A stretch of 64,000 nucleotides of DNA from Pseudohongiella acticola. GTDB taxonomy: Bacteria > Pseudomonadota > Gammaproteobacteria > Pseudomonadales > Pseudohongiellaceae. The stretch is taken from assembly GCF_001758195.1 (NCBI RefSeq), contig NZ_MASR01000001.1, positions 682,001-746,000 on the forward strand. The letters are read 5' to 3'. Below are positions 26,076 to 34,728 of the stretch, piece by piece (position 1 is the first letter of the stretch; each line of letters begins with the position of its first letter). The translations under genes were made by a program, and so were the position numbers. The notes beneath the pieces were generated by a model that was not told where the DNA came from, searched no databases, and worked only from the letters and a program-made list of their open reading frames with translations.

Positions 26076-27161
26076 ATGGAATCGATTTATTATGTGCTTT
26101 GCTGGCACTGCCACCGACGCTGCAAACATTGCTACGACGAGCGCTTTCGTCCCTACGTTCGGGACGAACTCGACTCTGTTGTCACCGAAGCTGCCAACAG
26201 TGCGCCCGCCATCATCAGCAACCTGCCAGTTTCCATGCAGTACCTCGACCGCAACTCCCCGGACCCAGACAGTCCGGGCGGCTTCAGGAAACGCACAGGC
26301 CGCATCATCATTTCCGGCGGCGATGTGTTGACCGAGCCGGTGCGTGAACGGGTTTTGTATCCCGCACTGGAGGCAATCCGTGATAAATACCGCGACCAGG
26401 GGGGCGTCAAGGTCATCGTGCAGACCACCGGCGACCTGCTGACCGAAAAAATACTCGATGAATTATTGAGCCGTGGTGTCTGGTCGGTGTCGGCTGCTGG
26501 TATCGACGACTACCACGTCGGCATGCAGGGTGAAAAAAAATACGAACTGGCGGCGCGCCTCAAGACGATGTTTGAGGCCGCTGGCATGATAAGTGTTGCC
26601 GACCATGACAAACGTCGCGATCTCGACCAGACCGGGCCACCAGTATACAGTCTGTTTGGTGCCACAGACGATGCCTGGATAGGCAAAATCTGGCCCCGCG
26701 GCCGGGCCTGGCGCAACAGTCTGTCAAAGGCGACCATGGCAGATAATTTCTGTAATGCATGGTCGGGTGGACTCGGATTTCTGGAGCATGGATTCAGTGG
26801 CTCGGAAGTGTCCATCGATCCCGATGGCAATGTCTTTCCCTGCTGTCTGAAAACCGCACGTCCGCTGGGCAACCTGACAGAAGAGCCCTTACTCGACATT
26901 CTCGACAGTCTGGCAGGTCACCCTGTCTTTGAGGCAATCAATGCCGGCAAACCCGAACGAATGGGCCTGAGTCTGGACTTGCCTGTTCAGCAGTTTCTGG
27001 AAGCCAGCCACACTCAAACACCCGACGGCAGCGACTACAGCAACATCTGTATCGGCTGTGATGCCTTTTTCCGCGACCACCTTGAGGGTGTGCTGCACGA
27101 CCTGCACCGACAACGGCTGAATCGTCGACTTAACATGATACCCATACATCAGACATCATGA
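26076..27161 (+). CDS. Radical SAM protein with extra C-terminal cysteines (SPASM/twitch-like)
   Basis: A 361-residue cytoplasmic protein. Residues 12-19 read CHRRCKHC, a CxxxCxxC motif that binds the radical SAM [4Fe-4S] cluster; GRIIISGGDVL (~75-85) resembles the GGEP-type SAM-binding strand. The C-terminal part has Cys226, Cys256-Cys257 (DGNVFPCCLKT) and Cys325-Cys328 (CIGC), the usual layout of an auxiliary cluster in SPASM/twitch enzymes that modify peptides or small molecules. The stop overlaps the next ATG (ATGA), so it is translationally coupled to a YnjB-type binding protein and a complete ABC importer. This predicts that the enzyme works on, or makes something needed for, the imported solute. 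No precursor peptide gene is seen next to it. The specific family is not recognised. Confidence 0.8.
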   Translation: MESIYYVLCWHCHRRCKHCYDERFRPYVRDELDSVVTEAANSAPAIISNLPVSMQYLDRNSPDPDSPGGFRKRTGRIIISGGDVLTEPVRERVLYPALEAIRDKYRDQGGVKVIVQTTGDLLTEKILDELLSRGVWSVSAAGIDDYHVGMQGEKKYELAARLKTMFEAAGMISVADHDKRRDLDQTGPPVYSLFGATDDAWIGKIWPRGRAWRNSLSKATMADNFCNAWSGGLGFLEHGFSGSEVSIDPDGNVFPCCLKTARPLGNLTEEPLLDILDSLAGHPVFEAINAGKPERMGLSLDLPVQQFLEASHTQTPDGSDYSNICIGCDAFFRDHLEGVLHDLHRQRLNRRLNMIPIHQTS

Positions 27162-28432
27162 GCGTGACGTCAGTACCGGCCTGGTATCTCAATTGTTTGC
27201 TGCGCATTGTGTGGCTGCGATACGGAATGTTGTCTGCGCAGCTTATAATGACAGTGGTGACCGCTGGTGAACTCAATGCCCAGACACCGAACCCGGCTGA
27301 TTGGTCATCGGTTGTGCAGCAGGCAGACAATCAGGACCTGTATTTTTATACCTGGGGCGGCGATCAACAGACCAATGCCTACCTGGCCTGGACCCGGCAA
27401 CAGCTTGAGATTAACTACAACATCCGTATGACCCATGTTCGCCTGAGCGATACGGCAGATGCAGTCTCCCGTATTCTGGCCGAGCGCCAGGCCGGTAATC
27501 TGGATCGCGGGGCTGTCGATCTGTTATGGCTGAACGGTGAAAACTTCGCAAGCCTGAAAAACAATGATTTGTTATTTGGACCCTGGGCCGAGCAGCTTCC
27601 AAACTTTGGCTTGGTCAATGCGGAAGACAATCCTGATGTCCGCACCGATTTTACCCTACCGGTAGAAGGATATGAGTCGCCATGGCTCAGAGCGCATCTG
27701 GTGTTTTATTACGACACTGCCTATATCGATGCACCACCGGCAAATATAACTGAACTGCTGGCCTGGGCGCAGCGCCATCCGGGCGAGTTCACCTATCCCC
27801 GCCCACCCGATTTTTTGGCAACCACGTTCCTGAAACAGGCGCTGCTGGAACTGGCCGACGATACTACTCCGCTCTACGGGCCTGTTGAGGACAGCGATTT
27901 CGACGCCATCACGGCTCCGCTCTGGCAGTTTCTGGATGCACTGCACCCCTTGCTGCTACGCCAGGGTCGCAATTTTCCAGCCAACGGTTCGGCCGTGCGA
28001 CAGTTGATGGCGGACGGTGAAATCGCGCTGGCACTGTCGTTTAACCCCACCGACGCGGTAAACAGTGTTCTTCGCGGAGAATTGCCGGAGAGCATTCGCA
28101 CCTACGTTTCCAATCGCGGCACATTGGCCAATGTCAGTTTCGTGGCTATCCCGTTCAATGCCAGCCACAAGGCGGCTGCTATGGTTGCTGCCAATTTCCT
28201 GTTATCCGTACCCGCCCAGCTGCGCGCGCAGGATCCTGACCATATGGGCGGCACTGCGGCAATAGACGTGGACGTATTGCCGCCCTCCGAGCAGAGGCTG
28301 TTTGCCGCTACCCGCCAGTCCCACCCGGCAGCACCAGCACTGATGACCGACAACCAGCAATTACAGGAACCCCACCCAAGCTGGATGGATGCCCTTGAAC
28401 AAGCCTGGATGGCACGCTATGGCAGTCGCTGA
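27158..28432 (+). CDS. ynjB: ABC transporter substrate-binding protein, YnjB-like
   Basis: A 424-residue exported protein whose ATG overlaps the radical SAM stop by 4 bp. The N-terminus has a long hydrophobic segment ending near TAGELNAQ, a plausible if unusually long signal peptide. The mature protein starts with a strand and WGGDQQTNAYLAWTRQQLEINYNI, as in periplasmic extracellular solute-binding proteins of the YnjB and thiamine/iron type. VDLLWLNGENFASL and YESPWLRAHLVFYYDTAYI are further family blocks. E. coli YnjB has no confirmed ligand. The order binding protein-permease-ATPase continues downstream with a 26-bp gap, then an overlap. Confidence 0.82.
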   Translation: MSVTSVPAWYLNCLLRIVWLRYGMLSAQLIMTVVTAGELNAQTPNPADWSSVVQQADNQDLYFYTWGGDQQTNAYLAWTRQQLEINYNIRMTHVRLSDTADAVSRILAERQAGNLDRGAVDLLWLNGENFASLKNNDLLFGPWAEQLPNFGLVNAEDNPDVRTDFTLPVEGYESPWLRAHLVFYYDTAYIDAPPANITELLAWAQRHPGEFTYPRPPDFLATTFLKQALLELADDTTPLYGPVEDSDFDAITAPLWQFLDALHPLLLRQGRNFPANGSAVRQLMADGEIALALSFNPTDAVNSVLRGELPESIRTYVSNRGTLANVSFVAIPFNASHKAAAMVAANFLLSVPAQLRAQDPDHMGGTAAIDVDVLPPSEQRLFAATRQSHPAAPALMTDNQQLQEPHPSWMDALEQAWMARYGSR

Positions 28433-28458
28433 TTTAACACACCGGACGGAAACCTGAC

Positions 28459-30141
28459 ATGTTACGAGCGGCCCCGGTGCTGATGATCGGCCTGTTGATT
28501 CTGCCTGTGCTGGCAGGGCTGAGCGTTATTGTACTGCCGTCTTTTGGTTATCTGCCTGCTCTGCAACAGACTGATCCCGGCCTGTCCGTTTGGCGAGAGC
28601 TGCTACACACCCCTGGTATTGGCCACAGCGTCACGCTCAGCTTGGGCGCCGCGATAGTGACGCCCTTGCTATCGCTGTTTTTGGTGATGCTGTTTCTGGC
28701 CAGCGTCAGCGGTACCCGCTGGGCACATGCCATGCGACGTCTGGTGGCGCCCCTGCTGGCGGTGCCTCATGCTGCTGCCGCCTTCGGCCTGGCTTTTCTG
28801 ATTGCGCCGTCTGGCTTTGCACTTCGGCTCATCTCACCCGAACCAAGCGGATGGCAACGGCCACCGGATCTGTTAATCCTGAATGACCCTTTGGGGCTTT
28901 CCATGATGCTCGGCCTTGTTCTCAAGGAAATTCCGTTTCTACTGTTGATGGCGTTGGCGGCGTTACCTCAGATAAACCCGGAACAGCGCGTCACCATGGC
29001 CCGAACGCTGGGATACCGACCAGTACTGGCCTGGCTGTGGACTGTCGCGCCGGCACTCTATCCGCTATTGCGACTGCCCCTGTTTGCCGTTATCGCCTTT
29101 GCATCGGCCACCGTTGACGTTGCCCTGATTCTGGGTCCTTCATTACCCCCGACCCTCAGCGTTCGTATCATCGGCTGGTTCAGTGACCCTGATCTGAATC
29201 AGCGCTTGCTGGCCTCAGCCGCCGCGCTGTTGCAACTCATCGTGACGTTGTCGGCCATCGGACTGTGGATTGCCACTGAAAAACTTGTCGCTCGCCTGTA
29301 TCGCAGGCTTCTGCTCAGTGGTATCCGGGGCACAGGTCATGCGTTGCTGGCGGCAACAGGCAAAGTCCTGATGATGCTGACACTGGGTGCGCTATTGATC
29401 AGCGTGCTGCTGTTACTGGTACACGCATTTGCCGGCATCTGGCGCTTTCCGGCGAACCTGCCGGCCTCCTGGACCCTTCAACACTGGCATTCGGTGGGGC
29501 CGACACTGCTCGGCCCACTGGCCAACACAATGGTGCTGGGACTGGTGTCGACCGTGCTGGCAACAGTGCTGGTGGTAGCAACGCTGGAGCATGAAAGCCG
29601 ACAGTCCCGCGCACCGACGCGGCTCATGTGGGCCGTCTATGTTCCATTGCTGGTCCCTCAGGTGGCCTTTCTCTATGGACTGACCTTGTTGCTGGAACAA
29701 TTGCGCTGGCAGCCGGGGTTGCTTGTCGTCGGTCTGGCTCACAGCCTGTTTGTGGTGCCTTATGTTTATCTGTCTCTGGCTGAACCCTATCGCCGTCTGG
29801 ACCCACGCTGGCAGCAACTGGCCGCTACGCTGGGCGCCAGTGCCAACCGTATCTGGTGGCGTATCAAACTGCCCATGTTAATGGCGCCCATTGCCACCGC
29901 GTGTGCAGTTGGCCTTGCGGTCAGTATCGGACAGTATCTGGCCACACTGTTGACGGGTGCTGGCCGAGTCAGCACGCTGACGACCGAAGCGGTTGCCCTG
30001 GCATCAGGTGGGACACGTGGCTCTGTCGCGGTATGGGCACTGGTCCAGACAACGGTGCCCATGTTTGGTTTCATTCTGGCCCTGACAATACCGCGCCTGT
30101 GGTGGCGAAACCGACGTGATATGAGAGGACAAATGACATGA
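28459..30141 (+). CDS. ynjC: ABC transporter permease with two fused membrane domains, YnjC-like
   Basis: A 560-residue inner-membrane protein made of two permease halves (~1-270 and ~295-560), each with about six helices. Each half carries an EAA-type cytoplasmic loop for the ATPase: QRVTMARTLGYRPVLAWLWT in the first and RWQQLAATLGASANRIWWRI in the second. Fused two-domain permeases are typical of YnjC, ThiP and FbpB-type importers. With the YnjB-like binding protein and YnjD-like ATPase it forms one complete importer. The last four bases overlap the ATPase start (ATGA). Confidence 0.85.
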   Translation: MLRAAPVLMIGLLILPVLAGLSVIVLPSFGYLPALQQTDPGLSVWRELLHTPGIGHSVTLSLGAAIVTPLLSLFLVMLFLASVSGTRWAHAMRRLVAPLLAVPHAAAAFGLAFLIAPSGFALRLISPEPSGWQRPPDLLILNDPLGLSMMLGLVLKEIPFLLLMALAALPQINPEQRVTMARTLGYRPVLAWLWTVAPALYPLLRLPLFAVIAFASATVDVALILGPSLPPTLSVRIIGWFSDPDLNQRLLASAAALLQLIVTLSAIGLWIATEKLVARLYRRLLLSGIRGTGHALLAATGKVLMMLTLGALLISVLLLLVHAFAGIWRFPANLPASWTLQHWHSVGPTLLGPLANTMVLGLVSTVLATVLVVATLEHESRQSRAPTRLMWAVYVPLLVPQVAFLYGLTLLLEQLRWQPGLLVVGLAHSLFVVPYVYLSLAEPYRRLDPRWQQLAATLGASANRIWWRIKLPMLMAPIATACAVGLAVSIGQYLATLLTGAGRVSTLTTEAVALASGGTRGSVAVWALVQTTVPMFGFILALTIPRLWWRNRRDMRGQMT

Positions 30142-30767
30142 GTGGTTTACGCCTGACCCTGAACAATATCTATATCAGTCTGCGTGGTCAGCGACTGCTG
30201 CAATTGAACACTGTGGTCGAATCGGGTGCCACTTTGACTGTCATGGGCCCGTCCGGTGTCGGCAAATCGTCGCTACTGGCCTATATCGCTGGCTTTCTGG
30301 CACCTGACTTTGAGGCCAGCGGAGAGATTTATCTGGGCGAACGCTGCCTGAACGCTCTCCCGGCCGAGCAGCGAAACGTCGGCCTGCTATTTCAGGACCC
30401 GCTGCTGTTTCCGCATTTATCAGTGGCCCAGAACCTGAGCTTTGCCCTGCCCCGTCACACGCAGAATCGTGCCGCTCAAGTTGAGCAGGCGCTGAAGGCA
30501 GTGGACATGGCCGGCTTTGCAGATCGGGACCCGGCAACACTGTCAGGTGGTCAGAAAGCGCGCATCGCATTACAGCGCCTGCTATTGTCGCAACCCAAAG
30601 CGGTGCTGCTGGATGAACCCTTTTCCAGACTGGACGCACATTTGCGTCAGGAAGTGCGCCAGTACGTATTCAGTTCCCTGCGGGACGCCGGGCTACCCAC
30701 TATTCTGGTGACGCACGACGCTGATGATGCATCAGCCTCTGGCGGTCCCGTCATTGAATTGACCTGA
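30138..30767 (+). CDS. ynjD: ABC transporter ATP-binding protein, YnjD-like
   Basis: A 209-residue ATPase. Walker A is GPSGVGKSS, the Q-loop lies in LLFQDPLLFPHLSVAQNLSF, the signature is LSGGQKARIALQR, and Walker B with D-loop is AVLLDEPFSRLD; the H-loop is VTHDADDA. All nucleotide-binding elements are intact. It is short, with no regulatory C-terminal domain, as in YnjD. It energises the YnjBC importer, whose solute is unknown, and closes a four-gene translationally coupled cassette. valS follows after 118 bp with its own promoter. Confidence 0.88.
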   Translation: MSGLRLTLNNIYISLRGQRLLQLNTVVESGATLTVMGPSGVGKSSLLAYIAGFLAPDFEASGEIYLGERCLNALPAEQRNVGLLFQDPLLFPHLSVAQNLSFALPRHTQNRAAQVEQALKAVDMAGFADRDPATLSGGQKARIALQRLLLSQPKAVLLDEPFSRLDAHLRQEVRQYVFSSLRDAGLPTILVTHDADDASASGGPVIELT

Positions 30768-30809
30768 ACAACAGCCAGTCACACAGGTAAATGGCATTAC
30801 GCAGCGAAC

Positions 30810-30838
30810 GTGAACCTGTTGGCCGCATCAGGTATAAT
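30810..30838 (+). promoter_or_regulatory. Candidate valS promoter
   Basis: A perfect TATAAT (30833-30838) lies 47 bp before the valS start. GTGAAC (30810-30815), 17 bp upstream, is a weak -35. This suggests that valS is transcribed separately from the preceding ABC cassette. Confidence 0.5.
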
Positions 30839-30885
30839 CGCACGCTTTCCGCCCTAAGATTCATTGCAGAGACAGCCAGACACCC

Positions 30886-33696
30886 ATGGACAAGACCTAC
30901 CAGCCCAAAGATATCGAACAGCAGTGGTACAGCACCTGGGAAGCGCGCAATTATTTTGCCCCCAGTGGCGAAGGCGAATCCTACAGCATTGTCATTCCGC
31001 CCCCCAATGTTACCGGCCGTCTGCACATGGGTCATGGTTTCCAGAATGCCATCATGGACGCATTGATACGTTATCAGCGCATGATGGGTAAAAACACGCT
31101 TTGGCAGGTCGGTACCGATCATGCCGGCATTGCCACCCAGATGGTCGTCGAGCGACGACTGGAGCGTGATGGCATCAAACGCACTGACCTGGGCCGCGAC
31201 AAGTTCACTGACGAAATCTGGAAGTGGAAAGAAGAGTCCGGCGGCATTATCACCCAGCAGATTCGCCGATTGGGCGGCTCCATTGACTGGTCTCGCGAAC
31301 GCTTCACCATGGATGAAGGGTTGTCGGCAGCCGTCGAGGAAGTCTTCGTCCGCCTGTTTGATGAGGGCCTGATCTACCGCGGCAACCGCCTGGTCAACTG
31401 GGATCCCAAGCTGCACACAGCGGTATCGGACCTGGAAGTGATCTCGGAAGAGGAAGATGGATTCTTCTGGTATTTCAAATACCCGCTGGCTGATGGCGCC
31501 ACCACGGCAGATGGCGACACATTCATCAGCATTGCCACCACTCGCCCGGAAACCCTGTTGGGCGACACTGCTGTCGCTGTAAACGCCGAAGACCCTCGTT
31601 TCAAATCATTGATCGGCAAATGGGTAGACCTGCCTCTGTGTAATCGCCGCATCCAGATTATTGCGGATGACTATGTCGATCCCGAATTTGGTACCGGCTG
31701 CGTCAAAATCACCCCGGCACATGATTTTAATGACTATGAAGTCGGCAAACGACACGATCTGGAGATGATCAATATCTTCACCGTTGACGCAGCCATCAAC
31801 GACAATGCGCCCGAGGCTTACCGCGGGCTCGACCGTTTCGATGCCCGCAAGCAGCTGGTCGCCGACATGGACGCACTGGGCCTGTTGGCGAAAGTTGAAC
31901 CCCATAAACTGAAAGTGCCCCGCGGCGACCGCACCGGGGTTGTCATCGAACCCTACCTGACCAACCAATGGTATGTTGCAGTTAAATCTCTGGCCGAACC
32001 TGCCATCAAGGCTGTCGAAGACGGTGATATCGAGTTTGTACCCAAAAATTGGGAGAACACCTATTTCGCCTGGATGCGTGACCTTCAGGACTGGTGCATT
32101 TCACGCCAGCTGTGGTGGGGCCACCGCATTCCCGCCTGGTACGATGCCGACGGCAACATTTATGTTGGCCGAAGCGAAGCGCAGGTAAGGGAAAAGTACA
32201 AACTCGATGCCGCATTAAACCTGCGCCAGGACGAGGATGTGCTCGATACCTGGTTCTCCTCGGCTTTGTGGACATTCTCCACGCTGGGCTGGCCGGATGA
32301 TCTGGAAACGCTAAAGACATTCCACCCGACCAATGTGCTGGTGACAGGGTTCGACATTATTTTCTTCTGGGTTGCCCGGATGATCATGATGACCATGAAA
32401 TTTACCGGTCAGATCCCGTTCAAGAAAATTTACATTACCGGCCTGATCCGCGATGAGAATGGCCAGAAAATGTCCAAGTCCAAGGGCAATGTACTGGACC
32501 CGATCGATCTGATTGACGGCATCGATCTTGAAGCGCTGGTGACCAAACGCACTGAAGGTCTGATGCAGCCACAACTGGAAAAGAAAATCGAGAAATTCAC
32601 TCGTGAGTCTTTCCCTGAGGGCATCACCGGATACGGAACCGACGCACTGCGTTATACCTATTACTCGCTGGCATCAACAGGTCGTGATATCAAGTTTGAC
32701 CTGGGCCGCATGGAAGGTTTCCGGAACTTCTGTAACAAGATCTGGAACGCATCACGCTACGTGATCATGAACACGGAAGAAAAAGGCATCCAGTTTACGG
32801 CAGACGATGTTGTGACCTTGCGCGACGATGCCAATCTGAGCCTGGCTGATCGTTGGATTCTGTCAAGACTGCAGCAGACAGTGGCTCAGGTTCATGAACA
32901 CATGGCCAGTTACCGCTTCGACCTGCTCTCCCAGGTCATTTACGACTTTTTCTGGAACGAATACTGTGACTGGTATGTTGAGCTGTCCAAACCCGTACTC
33001 TGGGACGCTGACAATCAACCCGAGAAAGCACGCACCGCGCGACTGACTCTGCTGACAGTTCTGGAAACCAGTCTGCGTATGCTGCACCCGCTGATGCCGT
33101 TTATTACTGAAGAAATCTGGCAGAAGATTGCCACCCTGACCGGCACCAGTACCGCCGACACCAGCATCATGCTGCAGGCTTATCCGCAGGCCGATGACGC
33201 ACTCGTCAACACCAGCGCGGAAAGTGATATTGAATGGGTCAAAGGCGTCATTATTGGCGTGCGTAATATTCGTGGTGAAATGAATATCCCGCCAGGCAAA
33301 ACGTTCCCGGCCCTGCTGCGTAAAACCGACGCTGACGACAACCGTCGCCTGGATGAGAACCTGCAGAATCTGCTGAAACTGGCCAAACTGTCAGATATTC
33401 GCTGTCTCGCAGATACTGAAGAGGCGCCCGTCAGTGCGACCCAGCTGTATCAGAACATGGAAATTCTGGTCCCGTTGTCAGACCTGATTGACAAGGATGC
33501 TGAAATTGCACGGCTGGACAAAGAGATTGGTAAACTGGAGAAAAATCTTCAGGGCATCAGCGGCAAACTGAACAACGAAAAATTCGTACAGAATGCACCG
33601 GCCGAGCTGGTTGAGACAGAACGCGAACGTCAGCGCACCGCACAGGCGGCAATCGTTGCCCTGCAGGACAAGCGGGAGGCCATCAAGGCACTTTAA
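30886..33696 (+). CDS. valS: Valyl-tRNA synthetase
   Basis: A 936-residue class I synthetase of normal length that charges tRNA-Val. The HIGH motif appears as HMGH (47-50) in [15 protein letters not shown]. The CP1 editing domain follows, with [15 protein letters not shown]. The KMSKS motif is at 528-532 in [10 protein letters not shown]. An anticodon-binding domain and the C-terminal coiled coil ([21 protein letters not shown] and on) are complete. The ATG at 30886 begins the expected [15 protein letters not shown]. In many relatives the gene follows pepA and holC; here the radical SAM/YnjBCD cassette takes that place. Confidence 0.96.
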   Translation: MDKTYQPKDIEQQWYSTWEARNYFAPSGEGESYSIVIPPPNVTGRLHMGHGFQNAIMDALIRYQRMMGKNTLWQVGTDHAGIATQMVVERRLERDGIKRTDLGRDKFTDEIWKWKEESGGIITQQIRRLGGSIDWSRERFTMDEGLSAAVEEVFVRLFDEGLIYRGNRLVNWDPKLHTAVSDLEVISEEEDGFFWYFKYPLADGATTADGDTFISIATTRPETLLGDTAVAVNAEDPRFKSLIGKWVDLPLCNRRIQIIADDYVDPEFGTGCVKITPAHDFNDYEVGKRHDLEMINIFTVDAAINDNAPEAYRGLDRFDARKQLVADMDALGLLAKVEPHKLKVPRGDRTGVVIEPYLTNQWYVAVKSLAEPAIKAVEDGDIEFVPKNWENTYFAWMRDLQDWCISRQLWWGHRIPAWYDADGNIYVGRSEAQVREKYKLDAALNLRQDEDVLDTWFSSALWTFSTLGWPDDLETLKTFHPTNVLVTGFDIIFFWVARMIMMTMKFTGQIPFKKIYITGLIRDENGQKMSKSKGNVLDPIDLIDGIDLEALVTKRTEGLMQPQLEKKIEKFTRESFPEGITGYGTDALRYTYYSLASTGRDIKFDLGRMEGFRNFCNKIWNASRYVIMNTEEKGIQFTADDVVTLRDDANLSLADRWILSRLQQTVAQVHEHMASYRFDLLSQVIYDFFWNEYCDWYVELSKPVLWDADNQPEKARTARLTLLTVLETSLRMLHPLMPFITEEIWQKIATLTGTSTADTSIMLQAYPQADDALVNTSAESDIEWVKGVIIGVRNIRGEMNIPPGKTFPALLRKTDADDNRRLDENLQNLLKLAKLSDIRCLADTEEAPVSATQLYQNMEILVPLSDLIDKDAEIARLDKEIGKLEKNLQGISGKLNNEKFVQNAPAELVETERERQRTAQAAIVALQDKREAIKAL

Positions 33697-33728
33697 GCAG
33701 TTTTTAAGCGCATAAAAAAGGAGTTTTT

Positions 33729-33762
33729 GTAGCAGCTGGCAATGGGGAATTGCGCTGCTACA
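33729..33762 (+). other. Hairpin between valS and the YqaA-type gene
   Basis: TGTAGCAGC (33729-33737) pairs with GCTGCTACA (33754-33762), and an inner GCAAT/ATTGC stem closes on a GGGGA loop. No U-run follows, so it is not a standard terminator. It ends 14 bp before the next start codon and could affect that gene's translation. Confidence 0.4.
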
Positions 33763-33776
33763 TCAAAGGATTAATC

Positions 33777-34379
33777 ATGGCACTGCATTCCAGACGCGCA
33801 AAACGCTGGTTTGACCGTATCAGCAATTCCAGACACATGCTCTGGTTTCTGGGCACTCTCTCATTCCTGGAAACCATCATCATCCCGGTGCCCATCGAAG
33901 TCATTCTGATTCCGTTGATGGCTGCCGATAAAGCTCGCAGCTGGATTCTCGCCAGCGTTGTGTTGTCTGGTTGTCTGTTGGCCTCGCTGTTGGGTTACGG
34001 CATCGGTATGGTGTTGTTCCAGTCCGTCGGCAACTGGTTTATCGACACCATGAACATGCAGGACAGCTACGATAGTTTTCAGACATTCTTTGAAAACTAC
34101 GGATTTATTGCCATTCTGACGCTGGGCATCCTGCCCATTCCATTCCAGATAGCCATGGTTACAGCGGGACTATCGGGCTATCCGATCTATCTGTTTGTGC
34201 TGGCAACAGTAATTTCACGCGGCATTCGTTACTTCGGCCTGGCCTGGCTGGTCAACCGTTTCGGCAGCCGTGTTGAAGACATGTGGCAACGTCATGCGCT
34301 ACGCACCAGCCTCATCGGCGGCGCTATTGTACTGGTGTTTTCACTGGCCATGCAGGCGCTGGCTGGCATGGTGATGTAG
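33777..34379 (+). CDS. YqaA family membrane protein (DedA/VTT-type)
   Basis: A 200-residue inner-membrane protein. ATG 33777 is chosen because AAGGA lies six bases upstream; the in-frame extension to 33750 has no ribosome site. It has about five hydrophobic segments. SFLETIIIPVPIEVILIPLM and ENYGFIAILTLGILPIPFQI match the YqaA/DedA (VTT domain) pattern of two re-entrant loops with acidic and proline residues. DedA relatives act in lipid scrambling and membrane homeostasis; YqaA itself has no assigned function. It follows valS by 80 bp and may be read through from it. Confidence 0.83.
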   Translation: MALHSRRAKRWFDRISNSRHMLWFLGTLSFLETIIIPVPIEVILIPLMAADKARSWILASVVLSGCLLASLLGYGIGMVLFQSVGNWFIDTMNMQDSYDSFQTFFENYGFIAILTLGILPIPFQIAMVTAGLSGYPIYLFVLATVISRGIRYFGLAWLVNRFGSRVEDMWQRHALRTSLIGGAIVLVFSLAMQALAGMVM

Positions 34380-34451
34380 TGCACATCGCAGGCATTATTT
34401 CCGGTTTTGATGCTTCTTCAGCAGTCAATTGGCAGAGGATCAAATTATTTA

Positions 34452-34480
34452 TTGCAAATGATAATCTTTCTCATTAACAT
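34452..34480 (+). promoter_or_regulatory. Promoter overlapped by a Fur box
   Basis: TTGCAA (34452-34457), a 17-bp spacer, and TAACAT (34475-34480) form a promoter 38 bp before the small gene at 34519. Inside it, 34454-34472 matches the 19-bp Fur consensus at 15 positions by eye, including the core AATGATAATC. Fur-Fe2+ bound there would block the -35 and spacer, so the downstream gene should be induced by iron limitation. Confidence 0.65.
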
Positions 34481-34518
34481 CGAAGTGTCCATCATACCTA
34501 ACTGGAAGGAGACTCTCG

Positions 34519-34695
34519 ATGCACAGCGATAACAGCATCTTACTGGAAATGGATGTCACCACCGTCAGGCGTCTGCTGCAGGCACGGATTGTCAGTCTGG
34601 AGGATATGCACAGCGTGGATAACCACGGCAAACAGTGCCTGCACCGGCTGTTGCTGGAAGTGTTAAAACGGGAGCTGGTGCATTTTCCGTCGTGA
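34519..34695 (+). CDS. Small Fur-controlled protein of unknown function (58 aa)
   Basis: ATG 34519 has a strong AAGGAG about seven bases upstream, and the frame ends at TGA 34693-34695. The 58-residue product is helical and charged, with VTTVRRLLQARIVSLEDMHSV followed by KQCLHRLLLEVLKREL and one cysteine. No signal peptide or membrane segment is present, so it is cytoplasmic. A Fur box overlaps its promoter, which places it in the iron-starvation response. It is not HemP: it lacks that family's conserved C-terminal pattern. I do not recognise the family. No iron-uptake gene is adjacent, and the next gene lies on the other strand 34 bp away. Confidence 0.7.
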   Translation: MHSDNSILLEMDVTTVRRLLQARIVSLEDMHSVDNHGKQCLHRLLLEVLKRELVHFPS

Positions 34696-34728
34696 CAGTC
34701 CATGCACCCGCAACCCTGTTGGTCGGAA

